A stretch of DNA of 64,000 nt from Ignavibacteriales bacterium (GCA_026390795.1 JAPLFG010000003.1:1860001-1924000), one strand, 5' to 3'. Shown: positions 1 through 6,911, counted from the stretch's first letter. A program made the numbers and translations. Notes: generated by a model from the sequence alone, not told the origin.

Positions 1-1
1 T

Positions 2-616
2 ATTTTCAAAACCGCTGGTCTCCAAATAGTTTTTACTCTCTTATGTAATCCTGGTTTGGAAAGAGATCCTTATCGCGATATTGCTGATTGGGCCAATGTT
101 GCACTTGGCACCGTTCATCTTACAATGATTCAATTGGAAAAACTAGGTTATTTAGTCAATGTTAATAGCGGTGGTAAAAAACTTGTTAATACAAAAGAAT
201 TGCTGAAAGAGTGGACCCTTGGATTTCCAAGACTTATTAAACAAAAATACTTTTTCGGCAGATATCAGATTGATGATCATGAAACCATCAATAAAATCGA
301 TCTCAATTATTTTGGTGCTTTGCTCGGTGGTGAGACCGCAGCTGCTCAATTAACAAATTACTTGCGTCCGCTAATCCATACCATCTATATTGGCGATAAA
401 TTAGGAGAGTTTATTTTGAGAAATCGCCTTAAAAAAAATCCTAATGGTAATATCGAACTGATTAAAAAATTCTGGAATTTTAGCGGTGAATATGAATTTA
501 AAAATCTGGCACCTGCAATTCTCATTTATACAGATTTAATGACAACCGGTGATCCAAGAAACATAGAAACAGCCAACATAATTTACGAGAGAGACATTGC
601 TGGACATCTCAACTAA
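2..616 (+). CDS. AbiEi-family antitoxin of a type IV toxin-antitoxin system (5' end cut by window)
   Basis: This is the antitoxin half of an AbiE-type pair; family members bind DNA at their own promoter and counteract the AbiEii nucleotidyltransferase without direct contact. The frame is open from base 2, so the N-terminus lies outside the window; the TTG at 56 is only an internal candidate start. Visible residues show a winged-helix-like segment (DIADWANVALGTVHLTMIQL, then LEKLGYLV) and the conserved AbiEi C-terminal signature GGETAAAQLTNYLRP followed by a hydrophobic TIYI strand. It overlaps the downstream toxin gene by 20 bases, typical of co-translated TA pairs. The family call is firm; function is inferred from the family and the partner. 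Confidence 0.82.
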   Translation: MFKTAGLQIVFTLLCNPGLERDPYRDIADWANVALGTVHLTMIQLEKLGYLVNVNSGGKKLVNTKELLKEWTLGFPRLIKQKYFFGRYQIDDHETINKIDLNYFGALLGGETAAAQLTNYLRPLIHTIYIGDKLGEFILRNRLKKNPNGNIELIKKFWNFSGEYEFKNLAPAILIYTDLMTTGDPRNIETANIIYERDIAGHLN

Positions 617-1451
617 AATAGATCCGTTTACTTCAGAAGTGTTAACGTTGGTATCTAAAATTACCGATACTTTGAATATGGATTTCTTTGTAATCGGAGC
701 CACCGCAAGAGATATAGTCTTCAATCTTATCCATGGAATTAAAATCCAAAGAGGAACAAACGACATCGATTTTAGTGTTCGAGTAAGGAATTGGGATGAC
801 TTTAAAAAACTTACCAACGCGCTTATAGACAATAATTTTTCACCTTCTAAGATTGTTCACAGATTCACATACAAATCTATTCCAAGCATTGATATTATTC
901 CCTTTGGAGAGGTTTCCCTTGATTCTTCTTCAATTCGGTGGCCGGATAAAGAAGCAAAAGAAATGAGTATTCTCGGTTTCGAAGAATGTTTTCTTGATTC
1001 AGAATCTGTTCGGATCCAAACAAATCCTCAAATCGATATTAAATTTGCTTCCACAAGAGGATTAGTTCTAATGAAATTAATTTCATGGAAAGATGGTTTT
1101 CCTACACGTTCCAGAGATGCACTTGATATTCAATATATCATTAAGAATTACATTGAAGCCGGCAATATGGAGCGGTTACAATCTGAACATAATGATTTAG
1201 TCAATGATCAATTTGATTTCGAACTAACTGGAGCTATTCTACTTGGTCGGGACATTGCTGAAATTTCAACTCCTCAAACTCTTGAATTTCTGATAAATAT
1301 TTTGGTAGAAGAAATTAAAAACGGGGGCAATTCAAAATTCATTTCTGATATGATGATTGGCGCCAATATAATTTCACAAAGAGATGAAAAGATCAAACAC
1401 TATACTAATCTTCTCAATAATTTACTCATAGGTTTGAAAAATAAACTGTAG
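597..1451 (+). CDS. AbiEii/AbiGii-family nucleotidyltransferase toxin
   Basis: This is the toxin half of a type IV TA / abortive-infection pair: a DNA polymerase beta-fold nucleotidyltransferase that in studied homologues uses NTPs to modify tRNA and arrest growth. The core motifs are FFVIGATARDIVF (G-x-x-ARD) near residue 30 and TNDIDFSV near residue 57, which carries the paired metal-binding aspartates. A later SRDALDIQYI segment matches the family's RxKDxxDIxxI element. The TTG start is chosen for the GAGAGAG stretch just upstream and the overlap with the antitoxin stop. The 284 residues are within the family range. A GC-stem hairpin follows the stop codon. AbiE phage-defence function is established for the family; here it is inferred. 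Confidence 0.85.
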   Translation: MLDISTKIDPFTSEVLTLVSKITDTLNMDFFVIGATARDIVFNLIHGIKIQRGTNDIDFSVRVRNWDDFKKLTNALIDNNFSPSKIVHRFTYKSIPSIDIIPFGEVSLDSSSIRWPDKEAKEMSILGFEECFLDSESVRIQTNPQIDIKFASTRGLVLMKLISWKDGFPTRSRDALDIQYIIKNYIEAGNMERLQSEHNDLVNDQFDFELTGAILLGRDIAEISTPQTLEFLINILVEEIKNGGNSKFISDMMIGANIISQRDEKIKHYTNLLNNLLIGLKNKL

Positions 1452-1453
1452 GG

Positions 1454-1480
1454 AACGGTTTGTGACCGTTTCACTTTTTG
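1454..1480 (+). terminator. Hairpin after the AbiE operon
   Basis: An AACGGT/ACCGTT stem with the loop TTGTG begins three bases after the toxin stop and is followed by a CACTTTTTGG tail. It is a plausible rho-independent terminator but could also be one of the palindromic repeats common in this region. Confidence 0.45.
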
Positions 1481-1503
1481 GTGCAAGCCATTTCTTGACC
1501 AAC

Positions 1504-1893
1504 TCATTTCCTAATCTTCTCAACAATCTTTTCTCCCGTTCTACCCACTACATAACCGCCTAAGCCGATTTGCAATAAAGTCCATGCTTCATTACTTAAA
1601 CGAAATGCAAGCCACCCAAAAGAATCACACACAACTAGGATAAGAAAAGTAAGCATTGTAATTGGTCTCCAATTTCTCTGCAGCCAGCTTTGTCCTTTCG
1701 CTTCTGCTTCAACAACCCGGGATTGAGAATCCAATAACTTTGATTCATATTCTAAAGCTTTACCTAAAAACTCATTCTCAATTTTCGTCAACTCATTTTG
1801 CAATTTCCCGCGCTCTTCGTCAGTCGTTGTAAGATTATCAATCAAATTAGTAATTGGCTTTACAATTCCACTCAAAAAATCTAACACTCCCAT
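1504..1893 (-). CDS. Phage-type holin, 3TM family (HOLIN_3TMs-like)
   Basis: A 129-residue inner-membrane protein resembling the three-TM holins that release endolysin in phages and gene-transfer agents. It has an amphipathic N-terminus (MGVLDFLSGIVKPITNLID), a charged coiled-coil middle, then the family hallmark: EAEAKGQSWLQRNWRPITML, with WRP leading into the first strong TM helix, followed by a second hydrophobic stretch. The ATG at 1893 is preferred over an upstream TTG because GAGGAGG lies directly before it. It is the last gene of a minus-strand set with the endolysin (2327-2869) and the small membrane protein (1967-2224), so a lysis cassette is the best reading. No phage structural genes remain nearby. 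Confidence 0.72.
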   Translation of the reverse strand: MGVLDFLSGIVKPITNLIDNLTTTDEERGKLQNELTKIENEFLGKALEYESKLLDSQSRVVEAEAKGQSWLQRNWRPITMLTFLILVVCDSFGWLAFRLSNEAWTLLQIGLGGYVVGRTGEKIVEKIRK

Positions 1894-1916
1894 TTTAACC
1901 TCCTCGTTCAATTGTC

Positions 1917-1941
1917 ATTCCGGCATGTCTTTAGCCGGAAT
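1917..1941. repeat. Palindromic repeat, GTCATTCCGG family
   Basis: ATTCCGGC and GCCGGAAT arms are separated by nine bases. The same GTCATTCC...GGAATC layout recurs at 2811-2850 and 33520-33703. It resembles REP-type intergenic palindromes; it lies upstream of the holin start, between it and the next gene of the set. Confidence 0.6.
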
Positions 1942-1954
1942 CCATTTCTATTCT

Positions 1955-2011
1955 AACAGCTAAATACTAATCGCTAGTAGCTGATTTCTGACTACTGATT
2001 GCTGACAGCTT
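1955..2011. repeat. Degenerate repeat, AGCTAATAGCTG family
   Basis: The stretch is built from variants of AGCTGTCAGCAATCAG / AGCTACTAGCGATTAG. Related stretches occur at 2889-2921, 3541-3563, 53459-53545 and 54041-54075. Here it supplies the last codons and stop of the small membrane protein at 1967-2224. Confidence 0.6.
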
Positions 2012-2224
2012 CACGTTGTAAATCTCCCGAATAATATTTTTCTCAACTTCACTCAACTTATTATGTAATATTTCAAATCGCGATAAATAATTTTTCTCAA
2101 TTGAAGACGATTTCTTTTTCGCTTCATCAACATCTTTCTCAATACGTTTAATCCTGGACCAGAATAAAAAATTGACCAGACTTACTAAACCACTTATAAC
2201 CCAAAAGAAAATATTGTCATTCAT
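1967..2224 (-). CDS. Small membrane protein with coiled coil, within lysis cassette
   Basis: I do not recognise a named family. The 85-residue product has one N-terminal TM helix (IFFWVISGLVSLVNFLFW), a basic junction (SRIKRIEK), then a long charged helix predicted to form a coiled coil. This is the layout of small phage lysis accessories such as i-spanins or antiholins, and it sits between endolysin and holin genes on the same strand. That role is inferred from position and topology only. The C-terminal residues (KLSAISSQKSATSD) are encoded by an AGCTGTCAGC-type repeat, so the natural C-terminus may have been altered by repeat acquisition. Confidence 0.55.
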   Translation of the reverse strand: MNDNIFFWVISGLVSLVNFLFWSRIKRIEKDVDEAKKKSSSIEKNYLSRFEILHNKLSEVEKNIIREIYNVKLSAISSQKSATSD

Positions 2225-2326
2225 AAAAACCTCATGAAAATAGTCTGGTCATCCTGATACCGACTTGTCGGGAAAAGGATCTAAGACCTAACAATCCTCC
2301 AATTATCCATATGTATATATTTTCCT

Positions 2327-2869
2327 TCATAAAATACTTCTCACGTCTAGCGTTTCACTTTTCACGTTCTCATACACCGTTTTCCCATGAACCTTTCTTG
2401 AAATCATCACATCCTTACGATTCGATTCACCATTCCAAGAAACATGAATCCACTTTCCGAATTCATAAATCAATTGATCGAATGATAATTTTTGTAAAAC
2501 GATATTGAACACATCAACTAATTTCAAGGAGGGGATTATAAAATCGGCAGCTTTTCCTTCAAGATGTTGAGAATTAAATTTTCCACCAACTGCAGTATTT
2601 ACATCGAATGAACGAAATCCTGAATTAATAAAAATCGGCACATCGATGATTTCTCTCAAAGGTTGGAGAACATTCACACAAAGTAATCTCAAATTCTCAA
2701 TCTGTTTTTCATTCGGTTCATTTTTATAACCATGCCTTTCAGCTTCTTGAGAAATGACAAACTCTTTCAGATAGAAATTATTTGTTAGTTTTATATCATG
2801 TGAGTTTGTCATTCCGAATCCGGATTTATCCGGCGAGGAATCTTTCTTTGTCTTCACCAAAGCATTCAT
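2327..2869 (-). CDS. Peptidase M15 family endolysin (D-Ala-D-Ala/L-Ala-D-Glu-type peptidase)
   Basis: A zinc peptidase predicted to cleave peptide cross-links of peptidoglycan, in the class used as phage endolysins. The core begins at LTNNFYLKEFV and shows SGFRSFDVNTAVGG, SQHLEGKAADF (His and Asp zinc ligands) and WIHVSW (third ligand). There is no signal peptide, as expected for a holin-released lysin. The start is uncertain: ATG 2869 is given, but ATG 2813 (MTNSHDIKLT) gives a product that begins close to the family's usual N-terminus. The codons between these two starts are made of a palindromic repeat, and the C-terminal NVKSETLDVRS is also repeat-like. It heads the lysis cassette with 1967-2224 and 1504-1893. 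Confidence 0.8.
   Translation of the reverse strand: MNALVKTKKDSSPDKSGFGMTNSHDIKLTNNFYLKEFVISQEAERHGYKNEPNEKQIENLRLLCVNVLQPLREIIDVPIFINSGFRSFDVNTAVGGKFNSQHLEGKAADFIIPSLKLVDVFNIVLQKLSFDQLIYEFGKWIHVSWNGESNRKDVMISRKVHGKTVYENVKSETLDVRSIL
2811..2850. repeat. GTCATTCCG...GAGGAATCT palindromic repeat inside the endolysin N-terminal codons
   Basis: CATTCCGAATCCGG and CCGG..GAGGAATC arms form an imperfect palindrome of the same type as 1917-1941. It is read in frame as DSSPDKSGFGM if the upstream start is used. If ATG 2813 is the true start, the repeat instead forms the leader and supplies the start codon. Confidence 0.55.
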
Positions 2870-2881
2870 TTTAATTTCCAA

Positions 2882-3559
2882 TAATTTTTAGCTGATGGCC
2901 AAAAGCTAATTGCTGAATGCTATCAAACCACTGTATTTCACTTTACATCAGATTGGAGATTAAACTTGTTCCGAACTCGATTCTGGATAGGCAAGCAACC
3001 TTTTGTGTGAGGTCTCAGCTCAACTTGCCCGGCCCTGACGGGTCGGGGCATGTGACAGCCAGTATTACATAACGAACATTATGCCAAAGGCTTTGTGTAG
3101 TCCCAACTTAAACTTTGTAGTTCTGTCATTTCAGCATAATGTTGCATTATGCAAACTCGGCACTAAAGAATACTAATCGCCTCATCATACATTTTCAAAA
3201 CTGTCATCCGGTCATAGCATTTATTAACTAACCGAACATTAAATTCCACTCGTGGGCGGCTCGCGCTCTCGACACGCCCACTCCTTAATCGAATCCTATT
3301 ATTTTCATTCATACAAACTGCGAGTGGAGTTTATCCCGTTCTTTTTCGGGATGTCGTGGCTTTGCCACACACACTCCACTTCGCTCCATTCAAAATTAAA
3401 TCCGCGTTAATCCGTTTGATCAGTGTCATCTGTGTTCCATTCATTTCGTCATCTTTTTATGATTCTTTGAAAACAAAAGAAAACAAATCATAAATATCGA
3501 GCGTTGCATTTATCAAATCACAAAAATAATTTTCACCAACAGCTAAAAACTAAAAGCTA
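2882..3559. other. Repeat-rich non-coding stretch
   Basis: I see no convincing gene here. It holds an AGCTAAT-type repeat (2889-2921), a GC-rich palindrome around GCCCGGCCCTGACGGGTC (about 3027-3048), the inverted pair at 3068-3151, hairpins with GTGGGCG/CGCCCAC (about 3245-3290) and CCCG..CGGG (about 3330-3350), and a GCGTTAATCCG..CATCTGTGTTCC stretch (3401-3446). The density of hairpins suggests accumulated mobile or recombination debris. Confidence 0.55.
3068..3151. repeat. Imperfect inverted repeat pair
   Basis: CATAACGAACATTATGC (3068-3084) is nearly the reverse complement of GCATAATGTTGCATTATG (3134-3151), with about 49 bases between. It could fold into a long stem. It resembles recombination-site secondary structures but lacks neighbours that would identify it. 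Confidence 0.45.
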
Positions 3560-3808
3560 ATGGCTCACTTAATAGACATATCACATATAAGAAATGAATC
3601 CAAATTCCAGAAATATCACAAACTTGGATTAATCAATGAACTGGTCCTTCGGAATTTGCAAATCAAATCAGAATACCTTGAATTGCGAAAGATTCACAAT
3701 CAGATCGAATCAATTTTTATACTCTCAGAAAAATATCATCGTTCTTATGATTCAATTAATACAATTTTGTTTCGTAAAAGGAACACAAAACCTATTTCAA
3801 TTTTCTAG
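3560..3808 (+). CDS. Small helical protein with HTH-like C-terminus
   Basis: An 82-residue basic, helical product with no family I can name. The C-terminal half (IESIFILSEKYHRSYDSINT, then ILFRKR) reads like a helix-turn-helix: a first helix ending LSEKY, a turn, then a recognition helix ending in basic residues. Small phage or mobile-element regulators of Bacteroidota have a similar arrangement. No Shine-Dalgarno sequence precedes the ATG; the start codon itself lies in an AGCTAAAAACTAAAAGCTAA repeat. It stands alone between repeat DNA and the DUF6266-like gene. It may be a real regulator or a remnant of one. Confidence 0.45.
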   Translation: MAHLIDISHIRNESKFQKYHKLGLINELVLRNLQIKSEYLELRKIHNQIESIFILSEKYHRSYDSINTILFRKRNTKPISIF

Positions 3809-4026
3809 AAATTTTACACTCTGATTTCTGAATTCTGATTTCTGTTTTCAACACTTTTTCTTGCCCTCATCAAACCAACCCCTAACAAGCCTGTAACAAG
3901 CCATATCCAAGCCATAAGACCGCCACAATCTCATTTTCTTTTACTTTCCCATTATTACAGTGAACACGTCATTTCATTCACGTAGAATTGCCTTCGTAAT
4001 TAATCATAACTTTAGGAGGTTTTACC

Positions 4027-4710
4027 ATGGCAATCGTAAATGGAAATGTCCTTGGAAACTTATCCGGGAAGCTTGGCAACCTTTCCGCGAGAACAGTTGA
4101 TGGTCACACTGTATTAGCAGCTCGTCCATCTAGCTTTAATGCAAGCCAAGATCCGGCTGTTCTACAAGTTCGTCAGAAATTCTCAGTTACTGCAAAATTT
4201 GCAAGTGCTATTCTTGCACTTACTTCTCTCGTTTCAATTTGGAAGAAAGTTAGAAATGTCGCAAGCTCAGTTTTTAATGAAATCTTTCAGAGCAACTTCG
4301 CTTATTCTTCCATTGAAAAACCAACCGAGCAAAACATTCTCGCACCGGAAGGATTTCCTTTGCAGATTTCAACCGCTGCAGTAGCCGCTGATAAAATCAC
4401 AGCTACACTTCCAATACTTAATACTTCATCTGTTTTCGGTGCTGATGAAGTTAATCTTTCTGCTAATGCATTAGTCTGCTATTATGATCCAACTAATGAA
4501 GCAGACGAACCATTTAAGATAATTTCTTTATCTAAAGATGCAGCGGGTTACAATTTCGCGCAGACATACGATTTAGAAATCGATCTTAACGCATTGCAGA
4601 AAAATACAGCCGCGAAGTATCAACATAGCATTCTCTATGTGTGTGTAGTAACCAAGACTGCTGATGGAAAAGTCGTTCAAAACTCCGGCACCTACACAAA
4701 ACTTAATTAA
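4027..4710 (+). CDS. DUF6266-like protein, phage/mobile-element associated
   Basis: A 227-residue protein whose N-terminus (MAIVNGNVLGNLSGKLGNLS) resembles the Bacteroidota DUF6266 type, in which a G-x-x-SGK-x-G-N element is followed by a helical QxRxKF segment; here QVRQKFSVTAKFASAILAL. The C-terminal half is beta-rich (YYDPTNEADEPFKIISLSKD). No signal peptide, TM helix or catalytic motif is visible; function is unknown. Expression signals are strong: TTTAGGAGGTTTTACC directly before the ATG and a GC hairpin after the stop. It faces the lysis cassette across about 1.1 kb of repeat DNA. The family match is from memory of the N-terminal pattern and is tentative. Confidence 0.6.
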   Translation: MAIVNGNVLGNLSGKLGNLSARTVDGHTVLAARPSSFNASQDPAVLQVRQKFSVTAKFASAILALTSLVSIWKKVRNVASSVFNEIFQSNFAYSSIEKPTEQNILAPEGFPLQISTAAVAADKITATLPILNTSSVFGADEVNLSANALVCYYDPTNEADEPFKIISLSKDAAGYNFAQTYDLEIDLNALQKNTAAKYQHSILYVCVVTKTADGKVVQNSGTYTKLN

Positions 4711-4720
4711 ACCTTTCACG

Positions 4721-4740
4721 TGGGCGGTTCACTCCGCCCA
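4721..4740 (+). terminator. Hairpin after the DUF6266-like gene
   Basis: TGGGCGG/CCGCCCA stem with a six-base loop, 11 bases after the stop. No clean U-run follows, so termination is probable but not certain. A related GTGGGCGG...CGCCCAC element lies near 3250. Confidence 0.5.
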
Positions 4741-4759
4741 TCTCTACCTGTTTAACTTA

Positions 4760-5419
4760 TTATTTATTCTTTACAAATTTAATTGCTGTGACCGGATGAA
4801 TTTCCCAGCAAGTATATGACTTCATTCCTTTTTTACCTCTTGGAATTCCATTCAAATGAGGTGCATCAAAAAACAATTGCCCGGTTATCTCAACATACAT
4901 TTTATGTTCCATTACATTGCCTGCCCCTGGTTCTTTCCCCCTTAAAAATTTCTCCTTAATAAAATCTCTTACGACCTTACATTTTGCACGCAATTTTGAA
5001 TCTTCAACAAATCTCTCTTCCGGTAAGGGAACTTCTACTATTAGGCAACTATCTTTCCATTCCTCTGAATTCCTAATCTGTATATGATAATCACCATCCC
5101 GATGGTTCTTGGAATCATTCTCTAATGCTATCAAATGTAAATACCCTCGTGTTGTTACAATATCACCTTCTTTCAATCCTTTCTGAACCGTGGTAGGGAT
5201 TCTCTTTGCCACATATATTTTTGATGAATAAGATTCAATTGGATTGTCCAATGCTAATAATTCGGTTAAAGGAATTGTCATCTTAGTAGATTTTGGAGGG
5301 AGACTTGTTTTAATGCTCCATCTAGCAATCCCTGGATTTAATTCTGTTGGTTGTCCAATGCTGGCACTCAACGAAAAGAGGCAAATAAGTAAAATGAAAG
5401 AGTAATTCATTCTTCTCAT
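4760..5419 (-). CDS. Secreted protein with C-terminal WEIHPVT motif
   Basis: A 219-residue product with a clear signal peptide (MRRMNYSFILLICLFSLSAS, cleavage near SIG-Q). The mature part is beta-rich, with TRGYLHLIALE, HIQIRN, CLIVEVPLP, MYVEITGQLFFDAPHL and a terminal SYTCWEIHPVTAIKF. That last motif ends a widespread family of secreted OB-fold-like proteins of unknown role, recalled from experience rather than searched. GGAG precedes the ATG. It lies alone between convergent phage-like genes, so it may be a cargo (moron-type) gene. No catalytic residues can be assigned. Confidence 0.6.
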   Translation of the reverse strand: MRRMNYSFILLICLFSLSASIGQPTELNPGIARWSIKTSLPPKSTKMTIPLTELLALDNPIESYSSKIYVAKRIPTTVQKGLKEGDIVTTRGYLHLIALENDSKNHRDGDYHIQIRNSEEWKDSCLIVEVPLPEERFVEDSKLRAKCKVVRDFIKEKFLRGKEPGAGNVMEHKMYVEITGQLFFDAPHLNGIPRGKKGMKSYTCWEIHPVTAIKFVKNK

Positions 5420-5649
5420 ATAAACTCCATTGTTAAATTAGGATTACACTGAACATAACTTAAATACTAATTAAAATAAATCAGAAGCATCGTGAAGAAT
5501 TTTTTCAGATAATGTTGCAATGAGGTTATAAGAATTCTTATTAAGATTCTTTCATTTCTGGGATAACGAATTTACCCTTAGTTCACAAATTTGCGCCTGC
5601 CTGCCGGCATAGGCAAGTTCACTTCGATTCACTTAAAATTGTTCGCTAG

Positions 5650-5672
5650 AAAAAAGCCGCTCTGATTCGGCT
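5650..5672 (-). terminator. Rho-independent terminator of the remnant ORF
   Basis: Read on the minus strand: AGCCG stem, eight-base loop, CGGCT, then a run of Ts. It starts at the stop codon of the remnant at 5672-5779, which supports that remnant having once been a real gene end. Confidence 0.55.
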
Positions 5673-5779
5673 CATTCATTCGCCTCACACAGCGTAAACC
5701 AGTCCTGATGAAAAGAAGGATCTACTTTCAGTTCGGTCAATACTTTTTCATCAAAGGCATTCAAAAATATTTCCCTCAT
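5672..5779 (-). pseudogene. C-terminal remnant of an unidentified gene
   Basis: A 35-residue open end beginning MREIFLNAFDEKVLTELKVD with the composition of a genuine soluble protein C-terminus, terminated immediately by a good terminator. The frame is blocked by a stop about 75 bases upstream of the ATG and there is no ribosome-binding site. I read it as the surviving 3' end of a deleted gene, or possibly a very small protein. Confidence 0.3.
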
Positions 5780-6077
5780 AAAGCATGAACGCAAATTATT
5801 CGTTTGTCTCTTGCTCACACTTTTTGTGACAAAAAGATGCGCCAATTTCCAAACTCATAAATTGCTTAAAGCAACTTCCTTTCCAAATTGTTTGCTTCAC
5901 TTCGTTCAGCTATTACAAGCATTATTTTGCCCGCCGGCAAACAAGCTTAGTCTTATTCGAATCTTGGTAGTCAATCGGGGCAAGGGTATATGAAACTCAC
6001 CCTCTAATTTATTTCAATAAATTTTAGTCAATCGGGTTTCGCCCTTGCCTTGAATTTTCATCTTTTCTTACACCAAC

Positions 6078-6344
6078 ATGGTATCAAGTCATTATTTCGC
6101 AAAAGAGCGCCTAAGCGGGCAAAATATGTTTTTTAACGGCGTAAAAGGTTGGGTCATGTCATCTGTAATAGTTCACTACTCCAAACGGCACAAAGGTTTT
6201 CTTATTCGCTTAGTTCAATCAAATCAAAAATTCTTTGTAAATATATTTACTCCCGCCGGTTCACTTCATTCACTACCATTTAAAACATATACCGCAGCAA
6301 ATACTTTTCTAAATGCTTTTATCAAATCAATCAAAAAATCTTAA
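6078..6344 (+). CDS. Hypothetical small protein upstream of ardC-like gene
   Basis: An 88-residue basic product not recognised. The conserved-looking part is probably the C-terminal VIVHYSKRHKGFLIRLVQSN and FFVNIFTPAG segments, so an internal ATG (6126 or 6156) may be the true start; no clear Shine-Dalgarno sequence supports 6078. It ends 12 bases before the ardC-like start and is probably co-transcribed with it. Small basic genes of this sort are common beside antirestriction genes on mobile elements, but the function is unknown. Confidence 0.4.
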   Translation: MVSSHYFAKERLSGQNMFFNGVKGWVMSSVIVHYSKRHKGFLIRLVQSNQKFFVNIFTPAGSLHSLPFKTYTAANTFLNAFIKSIKKS

Positions 6345-6356
6345 AGGAGATTAGCC

Positions 6357-6761
6357 ATGTTATCACAAGAACAAAAACAACAATTAAGACAAGAGAAAAA
6401 AGAAAAGATCATCCGCATTCGGAAAACTCTTTCTGAAATGACAGAAGAACAGCGCCAAGCCGTAGCTGATAAATTCGGCATTGTTACTGTTGAAGGGCAT
6501 TTATTAACACCTCACAACCAATGCTTTTTGGTTGCTCAATCAGAAATAAACTTTTCAATTGTTGGTGGGTTTCAACAGTGGAAGAAAGCCGGAAGAATTG
6601 TTCGCAAAGGTGAACACGGCTTTTTAATCTTTGTTCCATCTAAAGCCAAGCAAGAAAATAATTCAGAAATGATTTCTGATGAGGAAGATGTTCACTTTTT
6701 TATAGCAACGGTTTTTGATATTTCACAAACAGAAGCTATAGCAAAATCGGAAGCTGCATAA
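6357..6761 (+). CDS. ArdC-like antirestriction protein, N-terminal domain only
   Basis: A 134-residue protein matching the N-terminal ssDNA-binding domain of ArdC antirestriction proteins: NQCFLVAQ, then GGFQQWKKAGRIVRKGEHGF with the hallmark Gxx.W...G..V.KGE pattern, LIFVPSK, and TVFDISQTE, the point where full ArdC proteins continue into a metallopeptidase domain. That second domain is absent and the gene ends on its own hairpin. ArdC-type proteins protect incoming DNA from restriction during conjugation, so this supports a mobile-element origin. AAAGGAGATTAGCC precedes the ATG. Whether the lone domain is functional is not known from sequence. Confidence 0.75.
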   Translation: MLSQEQKQQLRQEKKEKIIRIRKTLSEMTEEQRQAVADKFGIVTVEGHLLTPHNQCFLVAQSEINFSIVGGFQQWKKAGRIVRKGEHGFLIFVPSKAKQENNSEMISDEEDVHFFIATVFDISQTEAIAKSEAA

Positions 6762-6785
6762 GCTTCCGGTTGTTTCTCTTTTTAT
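6748..6785 (+). terminator. Terminator overlapping the ardC-like stop
   Basis: CGGAAGCT / AGCTTCCG stem spans the stop codon and is followed by GTTGTTTCTCTTTTT, a T-rich tail. A rho-independent terminator is likely. Confidence 0.65.
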
Positions 6786-6878
6786 ACTATTTCAGTATAT
6801 TGAAAATGAAAAAAGTTAAAGCAGCTTTTAGTTAACAATTATGTTCATATTAAATTTTGTTTGGTAGTAAAGAGGACT

Positions 6879-6911
6879 AGGACTCGAAAAGTCCCTACTA
6901 AAGTCCCTACT
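6879..6911. other. Possible integration-site remnant
   Basis: GGACTCGAA at 6879-6887 repeats nine bases of the tRNA-Thr T-arm (7002-7010), a usual core for tyrosine-recombinase attachment. It is followed by a short tandem repeat, AAGTCCCTACT at 6889-6899 and 6901-6911. No integrase gene is present, so this is only suggestive. Confidence 0.3.

Larger units (their letters stand above)
5420..6077. other. Repeat-rich stretch with a gene remnant
   Basis: Contains the CCTGCCTGCCGGCATAGGC palindrome (about 5596-5614), a minus-strand remnant (5672-5779) with its terminator, and an inverted pair GGCAAGGG / CCCTTGCC (about 5971-6052) next to repeated GTCAATCGGG words. No intact gene is supported. Confidence 0.5.

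Noticed and set aside
2311-2508. Plus-strand ORF over the end of the endolysin gene
   Set aside because: Shadow of the M15 peptidase gene, which has clear catalytic motifs.
3068-3151. Integron attC site
   Set aside because: No integron integrase, cassette array or convincing core GTTRRRY pair; kept only as an inverted repeat.
5811-5993. 60-codon plus-strand ORF
   Set aside because: Cys/Phe-rich, no ribosome site, overlaps repeats; it does not look like a protein.
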